Assembly: GCA_018676275.1 (NCBI GenBank)
Contig: JABHFC010000130.1
Span: forward strand, 1-5,491
DNA length: 5,491 nucleotides
DNA from: Gammaproteobacteria bacterium
GTDB taxonomy: Bacteria > Pseudomonadota > Gammaproteobacteria > Eutrophobiales > Eutrophobiaceae
Direction of reading: 5' to 3'
Part shown: positions 1 through 5,377 of the stretch, one piece after another
Numbering within the stretch: position 1 is the stretch's first letter
Layout: each line of letters opens with the position of its first letter
The notes under the pieces: generated by a model
Database searches by the model: none
The model's input: only the letters and a program-made list of their open reading frames with translations
What the model was told of the DNA's origin: nothing
Program-made: the position numbers and the translations under genes

Positions 1-525
1 GAAGTTTCCGATAAACCTTTCGCTATTGGTAAATACGAAGTGTCAATAGGTGACTGGAGTAAATATTGTGCCCTGAGTGGCAGGTGTAAACCTGAGACAG
101 ACAAGGAAAAACGCAATGATCCGCAAACAGGGATTAGTCTTCAACAGATGAATGAGTTCACTCAATGGCTATCTGAACGAACCGGCAAAACCTATCGTAT
201 CCCGAAAAAGGCTGAGTGGGATTACGCCGCTAACGCCGGTGGTGTACAACCTAAAAAAGATGTTAATTGTCGACTTGAACTGAATGGCAAAGTACTTAAA
301 GGAACCGGGATTGCCAGTGTCAAATCAGGTAAAGACAATGGTTGGGGGTTAAGAAATTACGTTGGAAATGTTCAGGAATTAACGGAAGACGCTGGTGGTA
401 CAACAGCGGCGGGCGGCGCCTACTCTGATGCACACTCAAAGTGTGATATAACCCTGCAACGTCCTCATAATGGCAGTGCTGATGAGACGACAGGTTTCCG
501 ATTATTACTCGAAGAAGTAGGCTAA
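1..525 (+). CDS. SUMF1/FGE-sulfatase-domain protein, 5'-truncated by the window edge
   Basis: The frame is open from base 1 (EVSDKPFAIGKYEVS...) to TAA at 523-525, so the 174 visible residues are the C-terminal part of a longer protein; a GTG at 40 is internal and not a real start. The fragment follows the SUMF1/EgtB/PvdO fold: 'IGKYEVS...W..YC' near residues 9-23, 'WLSERTGKTYRIPKKAEWDYAA' pattern at about 56-77, 'GWGLRNYVGNVQELTED' at about 114-130, 'GGAYSDAHSKC' at 138-148 and the terminal 'TGFRLL' at about 164-169. True formylglycine-generating enzymes carry two cysteines in the GG.Y region. Here the first position appears to be Asp (D143) and only C148 remains, so sulfatase-activating oxidase activity is unlikely. 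In bacteria such domains often form the C-terminus of multidomain proteins, for example after a kinase domain; what precedes it here is outside the window. The next gene lies 18 nt downstream and is probably co-transcribed. Confidence 0.85.
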   Translation, partial: EVSDKPFAIGKYEVSIGDWSKYCALSGRCKPETDKEKRNDPQTGISLQQMNEFTQWLSERTGKTYRIPKKAEWDYAANAGGVQPKKDVNCRLELNGKVLKGTGIASVKSGKDNGWGLRNYVGNVQELTEDAGGTTAAGGAYSDAHSKCDITLQRPHNGSADETTGFRLLLEEVG

Positions 526-531
526 GAGAAC

Positions 532-535
532 AGGA
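532..535 (+). promoter_or_regulatory. Ribosome binding site for the 544 gene
   Basis: AGGA lies 8 nt before the ATG at 544 and falls between the upstream stop (523-525) and the start. It supports this start and separate initiation within a probable two-gene transcript. Confidence 0.6.
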
Positions 536-543
536 ATTACATA

Positions 544-1341
544 ATGGCTAAGAATACCTTGCGAGCATTGGCAAAAGGATATGCAGATGGCAGTCTTGAC
601 AAAGAGAACTATCGGAAAGCGCGCGCAGAATTAGTACAGGGTATTATTTCGAAAGAAATTCCGCTGGCTGAGATTGATTACCCACCATTGGTACAACCAC
701 CAGAACCGGAAGCACTGGACGACACTCAGCAACGCAAAACTGAGTCTAAAAAACAACCTGCCGCTGAAAAAGCCAAAGCTCAAACTCCTGCGTCAGCAAA
801 ATCAGCGGAAGCTAAAGCGTCAAATAATGTAAGCGCTGTCAATGATTCTAAAGGCTCGAACAAAATACTATTAATCGGATTGGGTTTGACCGTTATTGCT
901 ATTATTATCGTAGCGGTGATCGCTTTGTCAGGAGATTCTTCCAAAAAAACTACATCAGTCGGCACTACTACTTCTACTAACAACACTACTGCGGTTGTTG
1001 CAACAAACAGCAAAACTCAAGAATTAATTCGCGAGTTTCTAAGTAAAAAGAATTGGTCAAATTCCACGCTGGAATACTTTCAGCGCCAGTGGCAGGAATT
1101 ACCTGCTGATGACATACAGGCAAGTAAAAAGAGTCTTGAAATGGGCCAACTCACCAATGCTATTTATAAGCAGTTATTGGAAGAGCAGGCTTTGTCCGGA
1201 CTGGTTGATGATGATTCTTCGTTAAACAAACAACGAACGCTGGTACAGTTTGCAGCAGATCTCGGCATTGACGATACACGCATCAGTTTGCCTGATGACA
1301 TGGAGTCAATGAGTGACGCAATACAGGAAGAGCTACCCTAA
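544..1341 (+). CDS. Unrecognised single-pass membrane protein with a low-complexity linker
   Basis: I do not recognise a named family for this 265-residue protein. Its ATG follows an AGGA at 532-535 with an 8-nt spacer. Layout: residues 3-35 are a short charged helical stretch (LRALAKGYADGSLDKENYRKARAEL pattern) resembling the small oligomerisation helices of SHOCT-like domains. Residues 40-106 are a Pro/Lys/Ala-rich, presumably disordered and probably cytoplasmic segment. Residues about 108-128 form one strong transmembrane helix (ILLIGLGLTVIAIIIVAVIA). Residues 130-157 are a Ser/Thr/Asn-rich linker. Residues 158-265 form a predominantly helical, acidic C-terminal domain with Trp171 and Trp183, probably periplasmic. 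There is no N-terminal signal peptide. Close spacing to the SUMF1-domain gene suggests the two act together, possibly as a membrane-anchored partner or regulator; that role is inferred from context only. Confidence 0.8.
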   Translation: MAKNTLRALAKGYADGSLDKENYRKARAELVQGIISKEIPLAEIDYPPLVQPPEPEALDDTQQRKTESKKQPAAEKAKAQTPASAKSAEAKASNNVSAVNDSKGSNKILLIGLGLTVIAIIIVAVIALSGDSSKKTTSVGTTTSTNNTTAVVATNSKTQELIREFLSKKNWSNSTLEYFQRQWQELPADDIQASKKSLEMGQLTNAIYKQLLEEQALSGLVDDDSSLNKQRTLVQFAADLGIDDTRISLPDDMESMSDAIQEELP

Positions 1342-1357
1342 ATCCTGCCAACATAAT

Positions 1358-1381
1358 TTAAGACACTCTTAACAAGTTTTT
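1358..1381 (+). terminator. Possible weak terminator after the two-gene SUMF1 operon
   Basis: TTAAGA (1358-1363) and TCTTAA (1367-1372) form a perfect 6-bp stem with a 3-nt loop, followed by TTTTT at 1377-1381. The stem is AT-rich with one G-C pair and the T-run starts 5 nt after it, so it would be a weak intrinsic terminator at best. Its place 16 nt after the stop codon is the main support. Confidence 0.3.
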
Positions 1382-1429
1382 AATTCCATCAGGATGCTCA
1401 CCTGCGAGGGTATCGCAAAAGTCCTGTGT

Positions 1430-1488
1430 CGTCTTTCCCACGCAGGCGGAAATAAAACTATTGGATTACCGCCTACGCGGTAATGACA
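1430..1488. repeat. REP-like pair of inverted hairpins in the convergent intergenic gap
   Basis: Two arms in opposite orientation, 1430-1457 and 1461-1488, match at 20 of 28 positions when one is reverse-complemented; the core AGGCGG is shared. The right arm is itself a perfect hairpin: ATTACCGC (1465-1472), loop CTAC, GCGGTAAT (1477-1484). The left arm is a decayed hairpin around loop GCAG (1442-1445), with 5 of 8 stem pairs intact. From memory, the pattern resembles the dispersed bacterial element with stem ATTCCCGC-N4-GCGGGAAT, found in pairs between genes (REP/BIME type). It lies between convergent genes, a usual place for such elements, and may help end transcription or protect mRNA from exonucleases. 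Copy number in this genome cannot be judged from one window. Confidence 0.6.
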
Positions 1489-1501
1489 CTTAACGACACC
1501 C

Positions 1502-1517
1502 TCCTGCGACAGCAGGA
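1502..1517. repeat. Short hairpin just beyond the mlaA 3' end
   Basis: TCCTGC (1502-1507), loop GACA, and GCAGGA (1512-1517) form a perfect 6-bp stem. A second 5-bp stem, TGCTG/CAGCA (1524-1528 and 1533-1537, loop TAAT), sits between it and the mlaA stop codon. Neither is followed by a clear T-run on the minus strand, so a classical terminator call is not supported. They may stabilise the mlaA mRNA end or belong to the neighbouring REP-like structure. Confidence 0.4.
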
Positions 1518-1550
1518 CGGATATGCTGTAATCAGCAGGTTCCTTATCAG

Positions 1551-2297
1551 TTAATCAAAGTCCTCAAAATCAGGCTCTTCACTTTCCAATATTTCATCAT
1601 TTGAGCGGTCATGAGCAAGCTTGTCCCTGTGCTGCAAATAGACACTTTTGACAAACTCATATTCGTCCACTGCAGCAAAACCCAGCAATTCACCTGTATC
1701 TAATAAGTCTGCTTTAAAGTCAATATAATTCAATGACATAAGACCCGAACGATGGGCTGTATCATTGATATAGGATGTCGGACTTAACAATATGCCATCT
1801 ACACCAAAACTTGTTGCAGCACGCAGGGTTGTTGGACCAAAAAATGGAATTACAAAATAAGGACCTGAGTCAAAACCCCATTTCGCAAGAGTTTGTCCAA
1901 AGTCCTCGTTGTGTTTGACTAAGCCCAGACTCGTCGATACATCAAAAAATCCGAGTAAGCCAATGGTGGAGTTGAACACCAGGCGTGCAAAATCAGCTAC
2001 TGCCTGACCGATTTTTAACTGCAATATGTCATTTACAATGACAGATATTTCACGAAGATTACTGAAAAAGTTTGTAATACCCTGGTTGATGAACTCAGGC
2101 AGGATAGCGTCATAGAGCTCTCCTATAGGATTAAAAAAGTTTTTATCCATCGCCTGGTTAAAGTTAAAGGCAGAACGATTGAATCCTTCAAAAGGATCTT
2201 GTGGATCACGACTATTAGTCGTCGCGCATCCTGAAAGTAAAGTGACTAACAAAAAGCAAGTTACAACCCGCAATTGTTGCAGACGATGCCTCTTCAT
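1551..2297 (-). CDS. mlaA: MlaA (VacJ) outer-membrane lipoprotein, phospholipid asymmetry maintenance
   Basis: MlaA sits in the outer membrane, takes mislocalised phospholipids from the outer leaflet and hands them to periplasmic MlaC for return to the inner membrane. The 248-residue product starts MKRHRLQQLRVV and has a lipoprotein signal peptide with lipobox LSGC, so Cys24 is the predicted lipidated residue. Family hallmarks follow: 'DPFEGFNRSAFNFNQAMD', 'LREISVIVNDILQ', 'FNSTIGLLGFFDVS', 'EDFGQTLAKWGF', 'GPYFVIPFFGPTTLR', and the late 'YEFVKSVYLQ'. The C-terminus is strongly acidic (ESEEPDFEDFD). The frame also allows a TTG start 7 codons earlier (2318), but the ATG at 2297 has AGAGAG 7 nt before it and gives a normal signal peptide. 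No other mla gene is in the window, consistent with mlaA often lying apart from mlaFEDCB. Confidence 0.95.
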   Translation of the reverse strand: MKRHRLQQLRVVTCFLLVTLLSGCATTNSRDPQDPFEGFNRSAFNFNQAMDKNFFNPIGELYDAILPEFINQGITNFFSNLREISVIVNDILQLKIGQAVADFARLVFNSTIGLLGFFDVSTSLGLVKHNEDFGQTLAKWGFDSGPYFVIPFFGPTTLRAATSFGVDGILLSPTSYINDTAHRSGLMSLNYIDFKADLLDTGELLGFAAVDEYEFVKSVYLQHRDKLAHDRSNDEILESEEPDFEDFD

Positions 2298-2304
2298 AAA
2301 AATT

Positions 2305-2310
2305 CTCTCT
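2305..2310 (-). promoter_or_regulatory. Ribosome binding site that sets the mlaA start
   Basis: On the minus strand AGAGAG lies 7 nt before the ATG at 2297. It falls inside the coding sequence that a TTG start at 2318 would imply, so it argues for the shorter product with a standard lipoprotein signal peptide. Confidence 0.55.
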
Positions 2311-2356
2311 TGCCTCAATTATCGACCCTTAGGCTATGGGCTCGCTTCGCTACAGG

Positions 2357-2386
2357 AAAATAGGTAGAGATTGTGATATCTGTCAG
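2357..2386 (-). promoter_or_regulatory. Candidate sigma-70 promoter for mlaA
   Basis: On the minus strand CTGACA (2386-2381, 5 of 6 matches to TTGACA) and TATTTT (2362-2357, 4 of 6 to TATAAT) are separated by 18 nt. Transcription would start about 50 nt before the mlaA ATG. It is a by-eye match only. Confidence 0.35.
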
Positions 2387-2461
2387 GATTGCCTCTGCCT
2401 GATTACAGCGTGTTATGCTAGGCGATTGTTATTTTATTATTTCATTGCAGATTACAACAAC

Positions 2462-2490
2462 ATTACAAGAAAATCTATTCGCGATAAAAT
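2462..2490 (+). promoter_or_regulatory. Candidate sigma-70 promoter for the ubiG operon
   Basis: ATTACA (2462-2467, 4 of 6 to TTGACA) and TAAAAT (2485-2490, 5 of 6 to TATAAT) are spaced by 17 nt. It would give a leader of roughly 85 nt before ubiG. AT-richness raises the chance of accidental matches. Confidence 0.3.
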
Positions 2491-2582
2491 ACCCCTTTAC
2501 CAGTCCAGGCAGGATTCAAGGGAATATGAAAATATTATCTTTTATTCTTTATGTTTAACAAAAACGCTAAACTCTTATCTTA

Positions 2583-3293
2583 ATGCAGGAACAAACTGAA
2601 AATATCGATACAGATGAGTTGCATAAATTTGCCTTGCTTGCCGATGAGTGGTGGAACCCGGCAGGCAGCCTGAAAACTCTTCATGTCATTAACCCGGTAC
2701 GTTTGAATTACATTGACGAAGCAGCATCGATACAAAACAAGACAGTATTGGACATAGGCTGTGGTGGCGGACTCTTAAGTGAAGCTATGGCTGACAAAGG
2801 AGGCATTGTTACCGGTCTGGATGCAAACGAATCTGCTATTGAAGTTGCCAGGGAACACGCAAGTCAGTCTTCAGTCAGGATAGACTATGTTCATGCAACA
2901 GCTGAGCAGTATGCAGAAGAAGATAACAAGAAATATGATGTCATTACCTGTATGGAACTGCTCGAACATGTCCCAGACCCAGCATCTTTGTTAACTGCAT
3001 GTGCAAAGATGTTAAAACCGGGCGGTGATCTATTCGTTGCTACCTTAAATCGGAACGCTCGATCTTATGCCGCCTCAATTTTAGCTGCTGAATATATTCT
3101 CGGTCTTCTACCAAAAGGCACGCATGATTATGCAAAATTCATTAAACCTTCCGAACTCAGTCGTTGGCTGCGTAAAATGGATTTTACGATAGTTGATATC
3201 AGTGGCATGCATTACTTACCTGTCGTTAATCATTGTTTCCTGAATAACGATCCTTCGGTTAATTATCTGCTGCATGCGCGTAGCAGTAGCTGA
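2583..3293 (+). CDS. ubiG: UbiG, ubiquinone biosynthesis O-methyltransferase
   Basis: UbiG uses S-adenosylmethionine for both O-methylations in ubiquinone synthesis (2-polyprenyl-6-hydroxyphenol and 3-demethylubiquinone). The 236-residue length is normal for the family. Visible features: the N-terminal 'FALLADEWWNPAGSLKTLHVINPVRLNYI' (residues 16-44); SAM-binding motif I VLDIGCGGG (55-63); acidic GLDAN (78-82) for the SAM ribose; ITCMELLEHVPDP (121-133); LKPGG (144-148); the UbiG membrane-contacting insert 'SYAASILAAEYILGLLPKGTHDYAKFIKP' (161-189); and the terminal GMHY...VNYLLHAR signature. The ATG at 2583 gives the conserved N-terminus but has no clear Shine-Dalgarno sequence. It heads a three-gene cluster; the next ORF starts 3 nt after its TGA. 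Confidence 0.96.
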   Translation: MQEQTENIDTDELHKFALLADEWWNPAGSLKTLHVINPVRLNYIDEAASIQNKTVLDIGCGGGLLSEAMADKGGIVTGLDANESAIEVAREHASQSSVRIDYVHATAEQYAEEDNKKYDVITCMELLEHVPDPASLLTACAKMLKPGGDLFVATLNRNARSYAASILAAEYILGLLPKGTHDYAKFIKPSELSRWLRKMDFTIVDISGMHYLPVVNHCFLNNDPSVNYLLHARSSS

Positions 3294-3296
3294 ACC

Positions 3297-3959
3297 ATGG
3301 CCGACATAAAATGCAAAAACGTGCTTTTCGATCTTGATGGCACATTAGCCGATACCGCACCAGATTTAGCCTATGCGCTAAATTTACTACTGCAGGAGCA
3401 GGGACAGCTACCTCTGCCCCTTGATGTAATTAAACCTTCTGTTTCACTTGGCGGAATCGCTATGATAAAACTCGCATTCGATATCGATGTTGATTGTCCT
3501 GAGTTCGAATCATTGAGAAACCGCTTCCTCGAAATTTACAGTACTAACATTGCCAAGCACACAAGCTTGTTTGATGGTATGGATAAAGTACTTAGCATGC
3601 TTGAATCCCGGCAGGTGCCATGGGGCATTGTTACTAATAAACCGAGCTGGTTAACTCAACCTTTAATGCAAGAATTGAAGCTGTCTGAACGTGCGCTATG
3701 TATAGTTTCCGGTGATACTGTTGAACACAGTAAGCCCCACCCCGCTCCTTTGTTACACGCCTGTGATTTATTAGCCTGTAATGCAGCTCAAACGCTCTAC
3801 GTGGGTGACGCCCGACGTGATGTAGAAGCAGGTAACAGCGCCGCTATGACCACAATCATCGCAAGCTATGGCTATATAGATAAAAATGACGATATTGAAA
3901 GCTGGGGAGCAAACGGAAAGGTAAATACGCCTCTGGAGATACTGGACTGGGTCAGCTGA
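3297..3959 (+). CDS. mupP: MupP-like HAD phosphatase (N-acetylmuramic acid 6-phosphate phosphatase)
   Basis: A HAD-superfamily phosphatase of 220 residues. Motif I is DLDGT with nucleophile Asp12 and Asp14; motif II is TNKP with Thr113; motif III is Lys146 in SKPHP; motif IV is GDARRD with Asp171 and Asp175. The helical cap between motifs I and II is of the Gph/MupP type. MupP dephosphorylates MurNAc-6-phosphate, letting recycled cell-wall sugar enter the AmgK/MurU route to UDP-MurNAc. Arguments for MupP over phosphoglycolate phosphatase are its position directly after ubiG, as I recall for Pseudomonas, and overall similarity to my memory of MupP, including 'LFDGM', 'WGIVTNKP' and YGYI followed by WGA. 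Both activities occur in close relatives, so the substrate remains a family-level inference. The start lies 3 nt after ubiG and the end 4 nt before the next gene; translational coupling is likely. Confidence 0.82.
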   Translation: MADIKCKNVLFDLDGTLADTAPDLAYALNLLLQEQGQLPLPLDVIKPSVSLGGIAMIKLAFDIDVDCPEFESLRNRFLEIYSTNIAKHTSLFDGMDKVLSMLESRQVPWGIVTNKPSWLTQPLMQELKLSERALCIVSGDTVEHSKPHPAPLLHACDLLACNAAQTLYVGDARRDVEAGNSAAMTTIIASYGYIDKNDDIESWGANGKVNTPLEILDWVS

Positions 3960-3963
3960 TACT

Positions 3964-4800
3964 GTGAACCCTGAGCAATATTGTCTCGACAAGGCTGCAC
4001 CCGCTGGTTCAAACCTGTATTACTGCAGTCTATTTTATAAGTCGCCACAAAAACGAAAATTGCATGCCATTTTCGCTTTGCAACAAGAGCTGCTTGACAC
4101 GATAAGTGAATGTCAGGACGCTGGGGTTGCTCGGATTAAATTACAGTGGTGGTGTGAGGAAATCACCCGGCTGTTTGCATCTGAAGCACGACATCCGGTA
4201 AGCCTGGAATTACAACAACTTTTGCCCGAAATCCAGTTCGACCAGGGTCAGTTATTATACCTTGTCAACGCAATAGAACATCAAATCAGTCCAAGACCTT
4301 CAGGCTCGATTCAGTCTCTGCTTGATTTTTTTATAAACGGTCGCGGCATAATCTGGCGCCTGGCGGCAGAGCTTTGCGGTGCAAAGGACAAAGACCTTAT
4401 TACGCAGGCGGCAACAATCGGTGGCTTGAATAGTTGCCTGGAATATTTTCAATCAAGCGCACAGCACTTGCAAAGAGGCTATTGCCCCTACCCTCAGATC
4501 GAACTGGATAAATATGGCTTGAGTCATGATGATCTGATGCAAGCTGGTAAACTATCTGCTGTCAGGCAATTACGTGATGAGCTGTATAACACTATCTTTT
4601 CCGGGCTTGAACAAAGCCTGCTGAGATTGAGTGGCATGGATAACAGGCAAATTTTGTTTGCCATCATTCAGGCAAATATTGCCCAGGCCAACTGCAAGCT
4701 GATGCAAAAACAAACAGGGGACTTAATGCAAACCCCTCCTTCTATTACCCCACTGAGAAAACTCTGGATTGCCTGGCGTACAAACAAAACATGTCGTTGA
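3964..4800 (+). CDS. Squalene/phytoene synthase-fold protein, probably non-catalytic (NDUFAF6-like)
   Basis: The 278-residue sequence follows the trans-isoprenyl-diphosphate (squalene/phytoene) synthase fold: 'SNLYYCSLFYKSPQKRKLHAIFALQQEL' (residues 16-43), 'ARIKLQWWCEEITRLF' (56-71), HPVSLEL (77-83), then a GRGIIWRLAAELCG helix (126-139). The catalytic Asp-rich motifs are missing. The DDxxD position reads L44-D45-T46-I47-S48, and the DVGED position before RG reads S164-S165-A166-Q167-H168. True prenyl-diphosphate condensation is therefore unlikely. Non-catalytic members include mitochondrial NDUFAF6, a complex I assembly factor, whose bacterial relatives are usually annotated only as squalene/phytoene synthase family. 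The start is GTG at 3964, 4 nt after the previous stop and without a clear Shine-Dalgarno sequence, suggesting coupled translation. No carotenoid or hopanoid gene is nearby. Its bacterial role is not established from this sequence. Confidence 0.85.
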   Translation: MNPEQYCLDKAAPAGSNLYYCSLFYKSPQKRKLHAIFALQQELLDTISECQDAGVARIKLQWWCEEITRLFASEARHPVSLELQQLLPEIQFDQGQLLYLVNAIEHQISPRPSGSIQSLLDFFINGRGIIWRLAAELCGAKDKDLITQAATIGGLNSCLEYFQSSAQHLQRGYCPYPQIELDKYGLSHDDLMQAGKLSAVRQLRDELYNTIFSGLEQSLLRLSGMDNRQILFAIIQANIAQANCKLMQKQTGDLMQTPPSITPLRKLWIAWRTNKTCR

Positions 4801-4808
4801 GCTAAGTC

Positions 4809-5261
4809 CTAAACAGATCTTTTATCATGCCTTAATCTAACTCTCAGGCGCCGCAAAATATTACGCTCAACATTTTCAGAGGTCAGAATAAAAGGGTAAG
4901 TTTTTCCTCCATTCACAGTAAATCTTAAAACAAGCAATAATCTGTGCACATAGGCGGCGGGTTCGAGCTTCACAGCTTGAGCATTTTTTTCTGCATCAAT
5001 CAGTGTCCATTTATTCTCTCTGCCAAGGATTAAAACTGGTTTATGCTCCGAATCAGTATTTCTGACAAAGTCAGTATAAAAACGAAGATAATTTATGCTG
5101 ATCAGGAGAACTATTAGCAATTTCAACCAGATTGGGAAGCCGACATATATTAAACAAAACAGTGAGCCGACATGGATAAAGGTCATGAAATACAATAGTG
5201 TCGCCGGTGGCTGATAAATGATGCGAATTGGTAAGCTGAATGCATTATCCCTGTGTTTCAT
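4809..5261 (-). CDS. YgfX-like (CptA family) inner-membrane protein
   Basis: A 150-residue protein with a short basic N-terminus, a two-helix membrane hairpin (about residues 20-40 and 43-63) and a cytoplasmic beta-rich domain. The latter shows G80..NKWTLID, LRFTVNGGKTYPFIL (112-126) and a terminal RRLRVRLR (137-144). This layout and the GK...RRLRV.L ending match YgfX, which is about 135 residues in Escherichia coli. In enterobacteria YgfX is encoded beside SdhE, the SdhA flavinylation factor. It has been reported both as an SdhE partner and as a membrane protein (CptA) affecting cytoskeletal proteins. No sdhE is visible here; instead a divergent DUF1674/SDHAF4-like gene starts 116 nt away. 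The ATG has a strong GGGAG upstream. Its stop lies 8 nt from the stop of the convergent gene. Confidence 0.7.
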   Translation of the reverse strand: MKHRDNAFSLPIRIIYQPPATLLYFMTFIHVGSLFCLIYVGFPIWLKLLIVLLISINYLRFYTDFVRNTDSEHKPVLILGRENKWTLIDAEKNAQAVKLEPAAYVHRLLLVLRFTVNGGKTYPFILTSENVERNILRRLRVRLRHDKRSV

Positions 5262-5266
5262 AATAT

Positions 5267-5273
5267 CTCCCTG
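5267..5273 (-). promoter_or_regulatory. Strong Shine-Dalgarno of the ygfX-like gene, with an upstream copy
   Basis: On the minus strand CAGGGAG lies 5 nt before the ATG at 5261. The same CAGGGAGAT word occurs again 18 nt further upstream (5283-5291), giving a short direct repeat. Only the proximal copy is positioned for initiation at this ATG. Confidence 0.6.
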
Positions 5274-5311
5274 TGACTTACAATCTCCCTGAGGAATTTA
5301 CTTACTCAGTC

Positions 5312-5350
5312 GTGGCTAATTATTCAATATAGTTTTTTATATAAAGCCAC
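5312..5350. promoter_or_regulatory. AT-rich dyad in the divergent ygfX / DUF1674 promoter region
   Basis: GTGGCT (5312-5317) and AGCCAC (5345-5350) form a perfect 6-bp inverted repeat around a 27-nt AT-rich core. Inner TTAT (5320-5323) and ATAA (5341-5344) extend the symmetry. Candidate -10 hexamers for the rightward gene lie here: TATAAA at 5340-5345 and TATAAA at 5351-5356; I see no convincing -35 partner. The dyad could be an operator shared by both genes, or just AT-rich promoter DNA. Confidence 0.3.
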
Positions 5351-5377
5351 TATAAAATACCAGAGGTTTGAATTTAT

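Larger units (their letters stand above)
2298..2582. other. Divergent mlaA-ubiG intergenic region
   Basis: This 285-nt AT-rich stretch separates the divergent mlaA and ubiG starts. It holds weak candidate promoters in each direction and no RNA gene or clear riboswitch fold that I can see. A frame open from 2336 into ubiG encodes a Cys/Tyr-rich peptide with no recognisable domain and is not supported as a gene. Confidence 0.6.

Noticed and set aside
40..525. Complete small protein starting at GTG 40
   Set aside because: The frame is open upstream to base 1 and the preceding residues (PFAIGKYEVS) belong to the SUMF1-domain start motif, so this is the end of a longer gene.
780..1013. 77-codon minus-strand open frame inside the membrane-protein gene
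   Set aside because: It is antisense to the transmembrane and Thr-rich part of the 544-1341 gene; its hydrophobicity mirrors that composition and it has no separate signals.
2298..2318. TTG start extending MlaA by 7 residues (MRQERIF...)
   Set aside because: The ATG at 2297 has an AGAGAG Shine-Dalgarno sequence at suitable spacing and gives a normal 24-residue lipoprotein signal with lipobox LSGC; the extension would cover that site.
2179..2367. 62-codon plus-strand open frame across the mlaA 5' end
   Set aside because: It is antisense to the MlaA signal peptide and start region, without family resemblance.
1525..2409. 11-bp inverted repeat flanking mlaA (GCTGTAATCAG at 1525-1535, CTGATTACAGC at 2399-2409), suggestive of a mobile unit
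   Set aside because: A few 11-bp matches are expected by chance in a window this size, the similarity does not extend, and mlaA shows no sign of transfer.
2336..2599. 87-codon plus-strand open frame between mlaA and ubiG
   Set aside because: It overlaps the ubiG start in another frame, has a low-complexity Tyr/Cys/Ile composition typical of AT-rich non-coding DNA, and shows no domain.
3771..3992. 73-codon minus-strand open frame over the mupP 3' end
   Set aside because: It is antisense to a well-supported HAD phosphatase coding region and has no recognisable content.
3964..4800. Functional phytoene or squalene synthase (carotenoid or hopanoid pathway)
   Set aside because: Both Asp-rich catalytic motifs are absent and no terpenoid genes are adjacent.
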